Assembly: GCA_030524665.1 (NCBI GenBank)
Contig: JAUNGL010000009.1
Span: 1-42,907, forward strand
Direction of reading: 5' to 3'
Source: Lachnospiraceae bacterium
Lineage (GTDB): Bacteria > Bacillota > Clostridia > Lachnospirales > Lachnospiraceae
Length of the DNA stretch: 42,907 nt
In this document: in pieces, positions 16,416 to 24,126 of the stretch
Numbering within the stretch: position 1 is the stretch's first letter
Layout of the letters: every line of letters begins with the position of its first letter
Notes under the pieces: generated by a model
The model's database searches: none
Seen by the model: the letters and a program-made list of their open reading frames with translations, nothing else
What the model was told of the DNA's origin: nothing
Position numbers and translations under genes: made by a program

Positions 16416-17060
16416 ATGGAAACGGAAGGAATACATCGTGTTGGAATTATGGGAGGCACATTTGATCCCGTTCACAATGGTCATCTGATACTGGCAGAAC
16501 ATGCATATGAACAATTTCATCTGGAAAAAGTCCTGTTTTTGCCGAACGGAAATCCACCTCATAAGAGAGCTCAGGGAGACGAAAGAGCTTCACAGGATGC
16601 CAGGCTGGAGATGGTGCGGCTGGCAATTCAGGATAATCCTCATTTTGAGCTGGATGACGAAGAGATTCACCGAAGCGGCTACAGTTACACCAAGGATACA
16701 CTGAAGCGCATGAGCAAAGTGTACAAGGACACTGTTTTCTACTTCATTATCGGTGCGGATTCCCTGATGTCCTTTGACCAATGGTGCGAACCAGCTGAAA
16801 TCTGCCGCTACTGCGTACTGGCTGCTGCCGTACGCAATCAGCTTGACAAGGTGACAATGGAACGTCAGATGGAGCTTTTAAGAAAGAAATATCATGCACG
16901 AATCGTACTGCTTGAGACTCCGGATCTGGATATTTCCTCCAGCTTCCTGCGTCAGCAGCACGCTGCCGGAAAGTCAGTCCGTTATTATCTTCCAGACACA
17001 GTATATGATTATATCAGGCGGTCAGGGCTATATCAGCCAACCAGAAACAATAGAGGATGA
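16416..17060 (+). CDS. nadD: nicotinate-nucleotide adenylyltransferase
   Basis: NadD joins ATP and nicotinate mononucleotide to deamido-NAD in NAD synthesis. The 214-residue protein shows the nucleotidyltransferase motif GGTFDPVHNGH near the N-terminus and SSSFLRQ near residue 174, both part of the ATP site, and GADSL in the middle. ATG 16416 follows GGAGG. The stop overlaps the yqeK start as ATGA, so translation is coupled. Confidence 0.96.
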   Translation: METEGIHRVGIMGGTFDPVHNGHLILAEHAYEQFHLEKVLFLPNGNPPHKRAQGDERASQDARLEMVRLAIQDNPHFELDDEEIHRSGYSYTKDTLKRMSKVYKDTVFYFIIGADSLMSFDQWCEPAEICRYCVLAAAVRNQLDKVTMERQMELLRKKYHARIVLLETPDLDISSSFLRQQHAAGKSVRYYLPDTVYDYIRRSGLYQPTRNNRG

Positions 17061-17653
17061 GTAGTATGAGCAGTTACAATATTTATAAGATTCAGAAAAA
17101 ATTGCGGAAGTATATTGACGAAGAACGTTATTGGCATACACTCGGGGTTATGTACACAGCAGCTTCGCTTGCCATGTGTCATGGTGCCAACCTGGAGAAA
17201 GCACAGGTGGCAGGACTCCTGCATGATTGTGCAAAGTGCATTCCAAATTCAAAAAAGCTGAAGCTCTGTAAATCTTATCACATCCCGATTTCCGAGACAG
17301 AAGAAAAAGCACCGTATCTTCTGCACGCACCGCTCGGAGCGAGTATTGCAAAGGACAAATATGACGTAGAAGATCCGGAAATTCTGAGCGCAATTGCATG
17401 CCATACGACGGGGAAACCAGGAATGACGCTCCTTGAAAAGATCATATTTATCGCAGATTACATTGAACCTATGCGTACCAAGGCTTCGAATCTTCCTGAG
17501 ATACGCAGTCTTGCATTTGAGGACATCGATCTCGCAGTATATTCAACCCTTCGGGATACCTTGCTTTATCTGAAGGATAATGCCAATCTGGACCGGCAGA
17601 CGGAAGAAGCATATTATTATTATAAGGAAATTATTGAGAAAAGGGAGACATAG
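17057..17653 (+). CDS. yqeK: HD-domain hydrolase YqeK, diadenosine tetraphosphatase
   Basis: YqeK-type HD proteins split Ap4A into two ADP. The 198-residue protein has the metal-binding HD motif LLHDCAK, an upstream His in RYWHTLGV, and downstream His/Asp in CHTTG and FIADYIEP. ATG 17057 overlaps the nadD stop by 4 nt. The pairing with nadD and rsfS is standard in Bacillota. Confidence 0.94.
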   Translation: MSSMSSYNIYKIQKKLRKYIDEERYWHTLGVMYTAASLAMCHGANLEKAQVAGLLHDCAKCIPNSKKLKLCKSYHIPISETEEKAPYLLHAPLGASIAKDKYDVEDPEILSAIACHTTGKPGMTLLEKIIFIADYIEPMRTKASNLPEIRSLAFEDIDLAVYSTLRDTLLYLKDNANLDRQTEEAYYYYKEIIEKRET

Positions 17654-17656
17654 CAG

Positions 17657-18013
17657 ATGGCAGAAAAACAGTCAAAAATCATGGCAAAGCTTGCATATGA
17701 AGCACTGGCCGACAAGAAAGCCTCTGATATCCGGATTATTGATATCGAAGAGGTATCTGTTCTTGCAGATTACTTTATCATAGCTTCCGGAAGCAACCGC
17801 AATCAGGTGCAGGCAATGGCCGATAACGTAGAAGAAGAACTCCACAAAGCCGGATATCCGGTTCGCCAGACAGAGGGCTACAGCTCAGCAAATTGGATTC
17901 TGATGGACTATGGCGATCTGATCGTCCATGTATTTGATTCAGAGAACCGGCTTTTCTATGATCTGGAGCGTATCTGGAGAGACGGAAAAAATATTTCCAT
18001 CGAGGAATTATAA
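17657..18013 (+). CDS. rsfS: ribosomal silencing factor RsfS
   Basis: RsfS binds L14 on the 50S subunit and blocks subunit joining when nutrients are short. The 118-residue protein has the family core: DYFIIASGSNRNQVQAMAD and WILMDYGDLIVHVF, followed by YDLERIW. ATG 17657 is 3 nt after yqeK, with GGGAG upstream. It is the last conserved gene of the yhbY-rsfS block. Confidence 0.96.
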   Translation: MAEKQSKIMAKLAYEALADKKASDIRIIDIEEVSVLADYFIIASGSNRNQVQAMADNVEEELHKAGYPVRQTEGYSSANWILMDYGDLIVHVFDSENRLFYDLERIWRDGKNISIEEL

Positions 18014-18133
18014 AGAATACAACAGCTCCCGGCGGAGCAAAGTTAAACGGCTGTGGAATAAAGACCGCAGCTTGAAAAGACAGTATTGCTGTCCGAAGCA
18101 GAAACAGAGAGACAGCAGAACAGGAGAAGCATT

Positions 18134-18931
18134 ATGGCAGTAGATAAGAGTTTTTTAATCAGAAGCATTCAGAAAAAAGAATCAATGATCGTCGCATACT
18201 GTGCTTTTACCAATATGCCGTTCGTGATATGTGACCCGGAAACCTTCAATGATCAGGTATATCTGTTTGATACGGAAGCACAGCTTCAGGAATTCGCAAA
18301 GCCTTACACAGAAAAGAAAATTCTGCTGAAAGGCATCAAATACGAGAACAAGAATTTTCTCGGATTCTTCTCCATGCTGTTCAATATCGGTGTGAATGAA
18401 CTGGTTTTTGTCAATGAGGCAGGAGAGGAGCATTTACAGCTGGAAGAGCTGGTAAGACGTCCGGATTTTTCCAAGCTTCCCAAGGAACAGCAGCCGGTTT
18501 CCAACCCGGAGCTTCAGCTGACCGGCCTTTACTTTATGCAGGAAGCCTCCCGACCGATTCCAAACGAGCAGAAAACCCAGCTTCCGGAACTGGAGGAAGA
18601 GCTTTCCGCCAATCTCCTGAAAGCGCGTTATATTGTACCAATCGAGCTTTTGGAAGGACCTGAAACGGATGCTGAGAAGCTGAAGAACCGAAAATACCGC
18701 CTTCCGATCCTGAAGAACAAGAACGGAGATGTGCTTCAGCCGCTGTTCACGGATCCAGTTGAGCTGGCGAAGTTCAATCGTGAAAATAAATTTAAGGCTC
18801 TTGCAATGCCGTTTAGCAACCTCTCCAAGCTCGTAATCAAGGATTCTAAGGGATTTCTGCTGAATCCGGGTGGATTCCATATCGTTATGCCAAAAGCGCT
18901 GCTAGAAGGGCTTACAAAGCGTTTTGAATAA
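18134..18931 (+). CDS. SseB family protein
   Basis: The 265-residue protein has one SseB-like domain in its C-terminal half: LPILKNKNGDVLQPLFTD, FKALAMPFSNL and LNPGGFHIVMPK, a pattern seen in SseB N-terminal domains, and a poorly conserved first half that also contains an SseB-like strand pattern (MPFVICDPETF). The family has no settled biochemical role. The start is set at ATG 18134, 6 nt after AGGAGA; 48 nt of open frame upstream looks non-coding. A strong terminator follows. Confidence 0.75.
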   Translation: MAVDKSFLIRSIQKKESMIVAYCAFTNMPFVICDPETFNDQVYLFDTEAQLQEFAKPYTEKKILLKGIKYENKNFLGFFSMLFNIGVNELVFVNEAGEEHLQLEELVRRPDFSKLPKEQQPVSNPELQLTGLYFMQEASRPIPNEQKTQLPELEEELSANLLKARYIVPIELLEGPETDAEKLKNRKYRLPILKNKNGDVLQPLFTDPVELAKFNRENKFKALAMPFSNLSKLVIKDSKGFLLNPGGFHIVMPKALLEGLTKRFE

Positions 18932-19012
18932 GACAGTTGACAGCCTCTCCAAAGCGAAATGAGCAAGATGAAAATCTGCCGCTGTCCGAAACCATCAAAT
19001 AACCAGATAACA

Positions 19013-19056
19013 AACAGCCGCTGCCTGTGTAATAAGCAGGCAGCGGCTGTTCCTTT
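19013..19056. terminator. bidirectional terminator between the SseB gene and lexA
   Basis: A 15-bp perfect stem begins AACAGCCGCTG on the left arm (19013-19027) and ends CAGCGGCTGTT on the right (19037-19051), around a 9-nt loop. TTCCTTT follows on the plus strand and TTTGTTAT on the minus strand, so it can end both converging transcripts. Confidence 0.9.
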
Positions 19057-19079
19057 AGACTTATACAGCTTACCGGAAG

Positions 19080-19697
19080 CTAATTAAAAAAACGGAATAC
19101 TCCGAATACTTTCCCAAGTATCTGTACCTCATTTACAATAATCGGATCCATCATATCATTCTCAGGCTGCAGGCGGAAATAACCATTCTCCTTATAAAAT
19201 GTCTTGACCGTCGCAGAATCCTCAACTAATGCCACCACGATATCTCCATTATCTGCATGAGACTGCTGCTTCACGAGAAGGCGGTCTCCATTGAAAATGC
19301 CTGCATTGATCATACTTTCCCCCTTCACCTTCAGCATGAAAGTCTGGTCATTCGGCATATACTCGGCAGGAATCGGGAAGTAGCTGTCGATATTCTGCTC
19401 GGCAAGGATCGGTTCACCTGCCGCCACAGTACCGATAACCGGGACATTTACCATCTCACGGCGGAGCATATTAAAAGACTCGTCCAGAATCTCAATCGCA
19501 CGCGGCTTCGTCGGATCACGCCGGATATAGCCATTCCGTTCCAGAGACTCCAGATGGGAGTGTACTGAAGAAGTAGATTTCAGATTGACAGCCTGACAGA
19601 TTTCACGGACTGCAGGCGGAAAACCACGCTCCAATATCTCATTTTTTATGTATTCCAGGATCTCTTCCTGTTTTTTCGTTATTTTACCACCAGCCAT
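19080..19697 (-). CDS. lexA: SOS repressor LexA
   Basis: LexA represses DNA-repair genes and cuts itself when RecA filaments form. The 205-residue protein has an N-terminal winged helix-turn-helix (about 27-65: PPAVREICQAVNLKSTSSVH), the cleavage bond Ala-Gly at 93-94 in TVAAGEP, and the catalytic Ser 128 (KGESMI) and Lys 165 (ATVKTF). ATG 19697 follows GGGAGG by 7 nt. An open frame extends upstream into the promoter, which I take as non-coding. Two LexA-box-like dyads lie in its own promoter, so it is probably autoregulated. Confidence 0.97.
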   Translation of the reverse strand: MAGGKITKKQEEILEYIKNEILERGFPPAVREICQAVNLKSTSSVHSHLESLERNGYIRRDPTKPRAIEILDESFNMLRREMVNVPVIGTVAAGEPILAEQNIDSYFPIPAEYMPNDQTFMLKVKGESMINAGIFNGDRLLVKQQSHADNGDIVVALVEDSATVKTFYKENGYFRLQPENDMMDPIIVNEVQILGKVFGVFRFFN

Positions 19698-19710
19698 GCT
19701 GTGTCCTCCC

Positions 19711-19722
19711 GCACATATGTTT
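19711..19722. promoter_or_regulatory. putative LexA box 1
   Basis: The minus strand reads AAACATATGTGC, two mismatches from the Gram-positive SOS core GAACATATGTTC. It lies between the -10 box and the lexA ribosome site. Confidence 0.5.
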
Positions 19723-19727
19723 TGTTC

Positions 19728-19756
19728 AGTATAACATATCTGAAACAAAAAAGCAA
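19728..19756 (-). promoter_or_regulatory. promoter for lexA
   Basis: Minus-strand TTGCTT (19756-19751) and TATACT (19733-19728) with 17-nt spacing, and TG before the -10. Putative LexA boxes flank or overlap both ends. Confidence 0.55.
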
Positions 19757-19766
19757 ACAGATGTTT
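19755..19766. promoter_or_regulatory. putative LexA box 2
   Basis: AAACAGATGTTT is a perfect 5-bp dyad (AAACA/TGTTT) resembling an SOS box and overlapping the lexA -35 box by two bases. Confidence 0.45.
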
Positions 19767-19815
19767 CAAAACGGAAAACTAAGAATCCCTTAATAATTCT
19801 CCTTCTTTTGTTTTC

Positions 19816-19844
19816 TTGTCATTCCATCCCTCGAATGGTATAAT
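19816..19844 (+). promoter_or_regulatory. sigma-A promoter for the DUF1002 gene
   Basis: TTGTCA (19816-19821) and TATAAT (19839-19844) with 17-nt spacing, a near-consensus promoter, about 58 nt before the start codon. Confidence 0.8.
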
Positions 19845-19901
19845 CTTCAAAAGAATCAACATCAGATCATTTTACTTTAGCGAAAGAGAGGATGACACAG
19901 T

Positions 19902-22112
19902 ATGAAACATAAACTTACAGCTCTTATCATGAGCGCAATCTGTCTTGCCGCAGCAATCCCTTCCACAGTGGTTCTTGCTGACGGACAGAAGGTTGTTACG
20001 CTTGGAGCTGACCTGTCAGAAGAGCAGCGTCAGATGATTCTCCGCTATTTCGGCGTGGCAGGCCAGAATATTGAAACACTTACCATTACGAATCAGGACG
20101 AAAGAAATCACCTTGGTTCCTACGTACCGTTAGAGCAGATCGGTACCCGCACGTATAGCTGTGCACTGGTAAATCCGACCGCATCCGGCGGTATCCAGGT
20201 GAAGACCGCTAATCTCTCCTGGGTAACCAGCAATATGATCGCGACTACTCTGTCTACATCGGGGGTTGTCAACTGCGAGGTTCTGGCAGCTGCACCATTT
20301 GAGGTATCCGGTACAGGCGCATTGACCGGTATTATCATGGCATATGAATCTGCAGTCGGAGAAGCTCTGGATGAACAGAAAAAGGAACTGGCAACGCAGG
20401 AACTGATTACCACCACATCGATTGCAAATTCCATCGGACAGCAGGAGGCAACCAACATTGTCAATGAGAGTAAGATTCAGGTCATTCAGGGTAATGTGAT
20501 TCACATGGACGATATTAACGTGATTGTCGACAAAGTGGCAGAAGAAGAAAATGTCTCCCTGACAGATGAGGACAAAGCAGGCCTTCTGGACCTGCTGGAA
20601 CAGATTGCAGAAGAGGATTATGACTACGAAGAGATGAAAGACACGCTTGAACGTGTCGAGTCTAATACGTCTTCCACTGTAATTGATGATGCTGCCATAG
20701 TCGACGAATCCGGCGACGGCACAGCAGAGACAAACAGCACTGTCGAATTAAATACTTCGGAAGCCTCCGGCGAATATGAAGAACAGACTGAGGAAACTGA
20801 AACTCCTGAAACACTTGCCGAAGACAGCATATTGATGAATACGGATGATTCTGTCCTTGGAGAAGCTGTTATCATAGATGCGACGAATGAAGATGCATTG
20901 ATTGATGCCTCCCCTGATATAGATTCTGAGACCTCATCAGAGGAAAACAGCGGTATCAGCGATGAACTGCAAAATGCACTGGATGATGTTCTCGGAGGAA
21001 CGCTTGATGATGCCCCGGAAGTAGACTCTGGTACAGAAAGTACACTACCTGATGACAATTCTTTTGACGTACCTGATAACACAGAGCAGCTACCGGAAGA
21101 TATGAATGCATCTTTCTCAGAAGAAACAGGTGAAGATTCCGTAGGTGATACGGCTAATGTTCTGGATGGAGCAACTGACATCATGGAAGAGATTCCCGAC
21201 AGCGGAGAGCCGCTTACAGAAAAGGCAATCGACGATGCGGCAGATACAACTGAACAAAATCCTGAAATTACAGATGCTGTATTAGACAATGCAGCACAGA
21301 TTCCGGAAAATGGAACAGATCATACACCGGACAATTCCAGTGAACTTCCGGCTGAAACGGATGTCATCGACAGCGCTGTCGAAAGTCCGGAGCTTACAGA
21401 TGAGTCTGTCGGTTCGGCTTTGTTGTCCTTCGATGATTTCCGGTTTGAACCGGTTACTTCTGAAGCAAACGGTTCCCTGATTCAGCCGGCTGGAATTAAC
21501 GAGCTGACAATTTACTTCCTGCGTTCAGATATCACGGTCGGCAGCGGCGCTCTTGTTGTATATGATACCGCTAATGATTCCGTTCCATATGATACAGTCA
21601 ATATGAACGATACTTCCAGAGTAGCTGTCAAGATGATGAACAACACAGAGCTTGCCAAGTACGGCTGGACGGAAGGCTGCAAAGCAGTGATTGAACTGAA
21701 TCAGCCGCTTGGACAGTCATCCAGCTATTATGTCGTACTGACAGAGGATGCATTCATGACAAGCGACAGTCTGTCCCATACGGAACCAGTGGAAGATCAG
21801 AGATGGACAATTAAAACTTCCCAGAATGGATTTTATATTCAGCAGAGTCCGGATGGCACACCGGCAGGTGCATCACTGACAGCACGCATTCTGATGGATA
21901 CTGCAGGAATGTCTGCGGATGGCGCCACAGTCTATGCGGCCATTCAGAACGTAGATACAGCGATTGCTGAATTCAGTCAGTATGAATTTCATGAGACAAC
22001 GGATATTACAATTACATGCCTTCAGCCAGGAACCACCACATTTACTGTTACATATTTTGATGGCGCTGGAAACCAGATTGGTTCCGAAAATCATACATTA
22101 ACAATAGAATAA
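19902..22112 (+). CDS. secreted DUF1002 protein with long acidic linker
   Basis: Three parts are visible in 736 residues. Residues 1-26 are a signal peptide ending near VVLADGQ. Residues ~27-252 are a DUF1002 domain (YpuA-like), with VVTLGADLSEEQRQMILRYF and a run of ATNIVNES-type conserved residues. Residues ~253-506 are a low-complexity linker of Asp, Glu, Ser, Thr, Asn and Pro that contains a single Lys and no Arg. Residues ~507-736 form a C-terminal beta-rich domain of unknown type, ending NHTLTIE. No LPxTG anchor or transmembrane end is visible, so it is secreted or non-covalently held. ATG 19902 follows GAGAGGATG. Function unknown. Confidence 0.85.
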   Translation: MKHKLTALIMSAICLAAAIPSTVVLADGQKVVTLGADLSEEQRQMILRYFGVAGQNIETLTITNQDERNHLGSYVPLEQIGTRTYSCALVNPTASGGIQVKTANLSWVTSNMIATTLSTSGVVNCEVLAAAPFEVSGTGALTGIIMAYESAVGEALDEQKKELATQELITTTSIANSIGQQEATNIVNESKIQVIQGNVIHMDDINVIVDKVAEEENVSLTDEDKAGLLDLLEQIAEEDYDYEEMKDTLERVESNTSSTVIDDAAIVDESGDGTAETNSTVELNTSEASGEYEEQTEETETPETLAEDSILMNTDDSVLGEAVIIDATNEDALIDASPDIDSETSSEENSGISDELQNALDDVLGGTLDDAPEVDSGTESTLPDDNSFDVPDNTEQLPEDMNASFSEETGEDSVGDTANVLDGATDIMEEIPDSGEPLTEKAIDDAADTTEQNPEITDAVLDNAAQIPENGTDHTPDNSSELPAETDVIDSAVESPELTDESVGSALLSFDDFRFEPVTSEANGSLIQPAGINELTIYFLRSDITVGSGALVVYDTANDSVPYDTVNMNDTSRVAVKMMNNTELAKYGWTEGCKAVIELNQPLGQSSSYYVVLTEDAFMTSDSLSHTEPVEDQRWTIKTSQNGFYIQQSPDGTPAGASLTARILMDTAGMSADGATVYAAIQNVDTAIAEFSQYEFHETTDITITCLQPGTTTFTVTYFDGAGNQIGSENHTLTIE

Positions 22113-22167
22113 AGGATGAAGGGCAAAGATCAGGTATAATGAAGCCTGAAGCAACCGCATCTTAAAT

Positions 22168-22212
22168 AAAAGCTTATGTTATTTTCAGTACAGATTCTAA
22201 CATAAGCTTTTT
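22168..22212 (+). terminator. terminator after the DUF1002 gene
   Basis: AAAGCTTATGTT pairs with AACATAAGCTTT (12 bp) around an 18-nt loop and runs into a T-run ending at 22212. Confidence 0.85.
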
Positions 22213-22231
22213 GCATTTAAAAAACAAATAC

Positions 22232-22260
22232 TTGACAAAATTTCGTTATTATTTTAATAT
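22232..22260 (+). promoter_or_regulatory. sigma-A promoter of the tyrosine recombinase gene
   Basis: TTGACA (22232-22237) and TAATAT (22255-22260) with 17-nt spacing. It implies an unusually long 5' leader of about 165 nt containing the dif-like repeat at 22356-22382. Confidence 0.8.
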
Positions 22261-22355
22261 ATGAGAGTACGATACATCTATACGACAAACACATGTTTTT
22301 CAAATAGATCTGGCTTATAAATAACTCTATATATCATTTTATAAAAACCGGTTAT

Positions 22356-22382
22356 GTTTTACATAATTATTTTATGTAACCT
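22356..22382. repeat. left dif-like inverted repeat upstream of the recombinase
   Basis: Arms GTTTTACATAA (22356-22366) and TTATGTAACCT (22372-22382) face each other across 5 nt. The right arm differs at one base from TTATGTAAACT, which I recall as the XerD half of Bacillus subtilis dif. The geometry 11-5-11 is the same as that of the repeat downstream of the gene. Confidence 0.6.
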
Positions 22383-22387
22383 TTTTT
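22359..22387 (+). terminator. hairpin plus T-run in the recombinase 5' leader (possible attenuator)
   Basis: TTACATAA (22359-22366) and TTATGTAA (22372-22379) form an 8-bp AT-only stem followed by CCTTTTTT. It lies between promoter and start codon, so it would act as a premature terminator or as a recombinase operator. GGTTA at 22350-22354 gives an alternative pairing with the right arm. Confidence 0.5.
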
Positions 22388-22433
22388 CAATTCTACTTTG
22401 ATATTTTAAAAAACAATTTGAAAGGAAGAATCA

Positions 22434-23489
22434 ATGGATAAACCAATCACTTACCATGAACAGGTCAACATCGAAAATACCTTAAGGCTGCGTGAAGTTC
22501 TAAAAACCCTGCCTCCGTTTGCAAAGGATTATTTCCGGGCAATTGAACCTACGACCAGTACCAGAACAAGAATTTCTTATGCTTACGATATCCGGATCTT
22601 TTTTCAGTTTCTGCTTGCAGAAAATCCATTATTTAAAAATAAAGATCTCACAGATATCACCGTGGATGTTCTGGACAGGCTTCAGGCCGTCGATATTGAG
22701 GAATATCAGGAATATTTAAAGGTATATGATAATGATGATAAAACTTTGACAAATGGAGAACGCGGCCTGAAACGTAAAATGTCAGCGCTGCGCAGCTTTT
22801 ATGCGTATTATTACAAGCGTGAAATGATTAAAACGAATCCCACACTTCTTGTAGATATGCCCAAGCTTCATGACAGGGAAATTATACGTCTCGATCCTGA
22901 TGAAACAGCCGAACTGCTTGACTATATTGAGCATTGCGGCGACCAGCTTTCCGGCCAGCAAAAGGTTTATTACGAGAAAACAAAAGTTCGTGACCTTGCG
23001 ATTGTCACCCTGCTTTTGGGCACCGGAATCCGTGTGTCGGAATGTGTGGGACTGGATGTCAATGACATTGACTTTAAAAACGGCGGAATCCGCGTTGTGC
23101 GAAAAGGTGGTTCTGAGATGATGGTATATTTCGGAGAGGAAGTGGAAAAGGCTCTGCTCAATTATCTCGAAATCAGGGAAAACATTACGCCGATAGCTGG
23201 TCATGAGAATGCCCTCTTCTACTCTACCCAGCGCAAAAGAATCGGCGTACAGGCTGTCGAAAATATGGTCAAAAAATATGCACGCAACGTCACTACCACA
23301 AAGAAAATCACGCCGCATAAGCTCCGCAGTACGTATGGTACCACCTTATATAAAGAAACCGGCGATATTTACCTGGTGGCCGATGTCCTTGGGCATAAGG
23401 ACGTAAATACTACCAGAAAACATTATGCAGCTATGGACGAAGACCGGAGACGGAAAGCTGCCAGTGCTGTACATCTGCGTGAGTCATAA
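22434..23489 (+). CDS. XerS/XerC-like tyrosine site-specific recombinase
   Basis: Tyrosine recombinases cut and rejoin DNA; Xer members resolve chromosome dimers at dif. The 351-residue protein has an N-terminal SAM-like DNA-binding half and a catalytic half with the expected residues: Arg in GTGIRVSE (~199), Lys in RKGG, HKLRST (~292, His and Arg), His in LGHKD and the nucleophile Tyr in RKHYA (~330). Length and the insert around residue 150-180 (GQQKVYYEKTKVRDLAI) are closer to streptococcal XerS (about 356 aa) than to XerC/XerD (about 300). ATG 22434 follows AAAGGA. It lies between two inverted repeats with dif-like arms. It could be the sole chromosome-dimer resolvase or the recombinase of a small element. 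Confidence 0.85.
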   Translation: MDKPITYHEQVNIENTLRLREVLKTLPPFAKDYFRAIEPTTSTRTRISYAYDIRIFFQFLLAENPLFKNKDLTDITVDVLDRLQAVDIEEYQEYLKVYDNDDKTLTNGERGLKRKMSALRSFYAYYYKREMIKTNPTLLVDMPKLHDREIIRLDPDETAELLDYIEHCGDQLSGQQKVYYEKTKVRDLAIVTLLLGTGIRVSECVGLDVNDIDFKNGGIRVVRKGGSEMMVYFGEEVEKALLNYLEIRENITPIAGHENALFYSTQRKRIGVQAVENMVKKYARNVTTTKKITPHKLRSTYGTTLYKETGDIYLVADVLGHKDVNTTRKHYAAMDEDRRRKAASAVHLRES

Positions 23490-23511
23490 AAATAAATATC
23501 CTTTGCCAAAA

Positions 23512-23558
23512 GCCGTATAGTTTACATAAATAAATTATGTAAACTATACGGCTTTTTT
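23512..23558. terminator. bidirectional terminator between recombinase and dtd
   Basis: An 18-bp perfect stem: GCCGTATAG followed by TTTACATAA on the left, and its complement on the right (23535-23552), with a 5-nt loop ATAAA. TTTTTT follows on the plus strand and TTTT on the minus strand. The inner part of the stem is the dif-like repeat at 23519-23545. Confidence 0.9.
23519..23545. repeat. right dif-like inverted repeat downstream of the recombinase
   Basis: Arms AGTTTACATAA (23519-23529) and TTATGTAAACT (23535-23545) are exact reverse complements separated by 5 nt. TTATGTAAACT is identical to the XerD half-site of Bacillus subtilis dif as I recall it. Canonical dif has a 6-nt centre and two different arms, so this is dif-like rather than a textbook dif. 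Confidence 0.6.
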
Positions 23559-23565
23559 CTCTCCA

Positions 23566-24003
23566 TTATGCCTCCAGAATAATCGTAAACGGCCCATCAT
23601 TGCAGAGATTCACTTCCATATGCGCCCCGAATACCCCTTTTTCGACCACGGGAATACTCTTCTTGCATTCCTCTATAATATATTCATATAATTTTTCTGC
23701 CATCTGCGGGTCTCCCGCTTCAATGAAAGAAGGTCTGTATCCCTTGGTACAGTTCGCATAAAGCGTAAACTGTGAAATCAAAAGTAGCTCTCCTCCTACG
23801 TCCTTCAGTGAAAGATTCGTTTTTCCATTTTCATCTGAAAAAATACGCAGTCCCGTCATTTTTTTTACAAGCTTGTCGGCCTCTGCATATGTATCGTTCT
23901 GTCCTACACCAATCAACACCAGAAAGCCCTTTCCAATGGAACCTACCACTTCGTTTTCTACGGTCACAGATGCACTCGTAACTCTCTGTATTACAAATTT
24001 CAT
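23566..24003 (-). CDS. dtd: D-aminoacyl-tRNA deacylase
   Basis: Dtd removes D-amino acids (and glycine) wrongly attached to tRNA. The 145-residue protein has the two signatures SQFTLYA and the cross-subunit NxGPFT (NDGPFT), plus GYRPSF. Length is standard. ATG 24003 is preceded by AAGGAG, though spaced by 13 nt. The gene converges with the recombinase and shares its terminator. Confidence 0.96.
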   Translation of the reverse strand: MKFVIQRVTSASVTVENEVVGSIGKGFLVLIGVGQNDTYAEADKLVKKMTGLRIFSDENGKTNLSLKDVGGELLLISQFTLYANCTKGYRPSFIEAGDPQMAEKLYEYIIEECKKSIPVVEKGVFGAHMEVNLCNDGPFTIILEA

Positions 24004-24126
24004 GGTTCTTTCTACTCTCCTTCTCTATTATAAATATATTTCCGATTGACTACCTTTTTCCTATGTGCTATCTTCGATACGGATATAAATCACTGGCGAT
24101 ATACGAAAGACAGAAAGGACACGATT

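Noticed and set aside
20624-21289. Minus-strand frame of 221 codons, Ser-rich
   Set aside because: Antisense to the acidic linker; Asp/Glu codons read backwards give a Ser/Val-rich open frame by chance.
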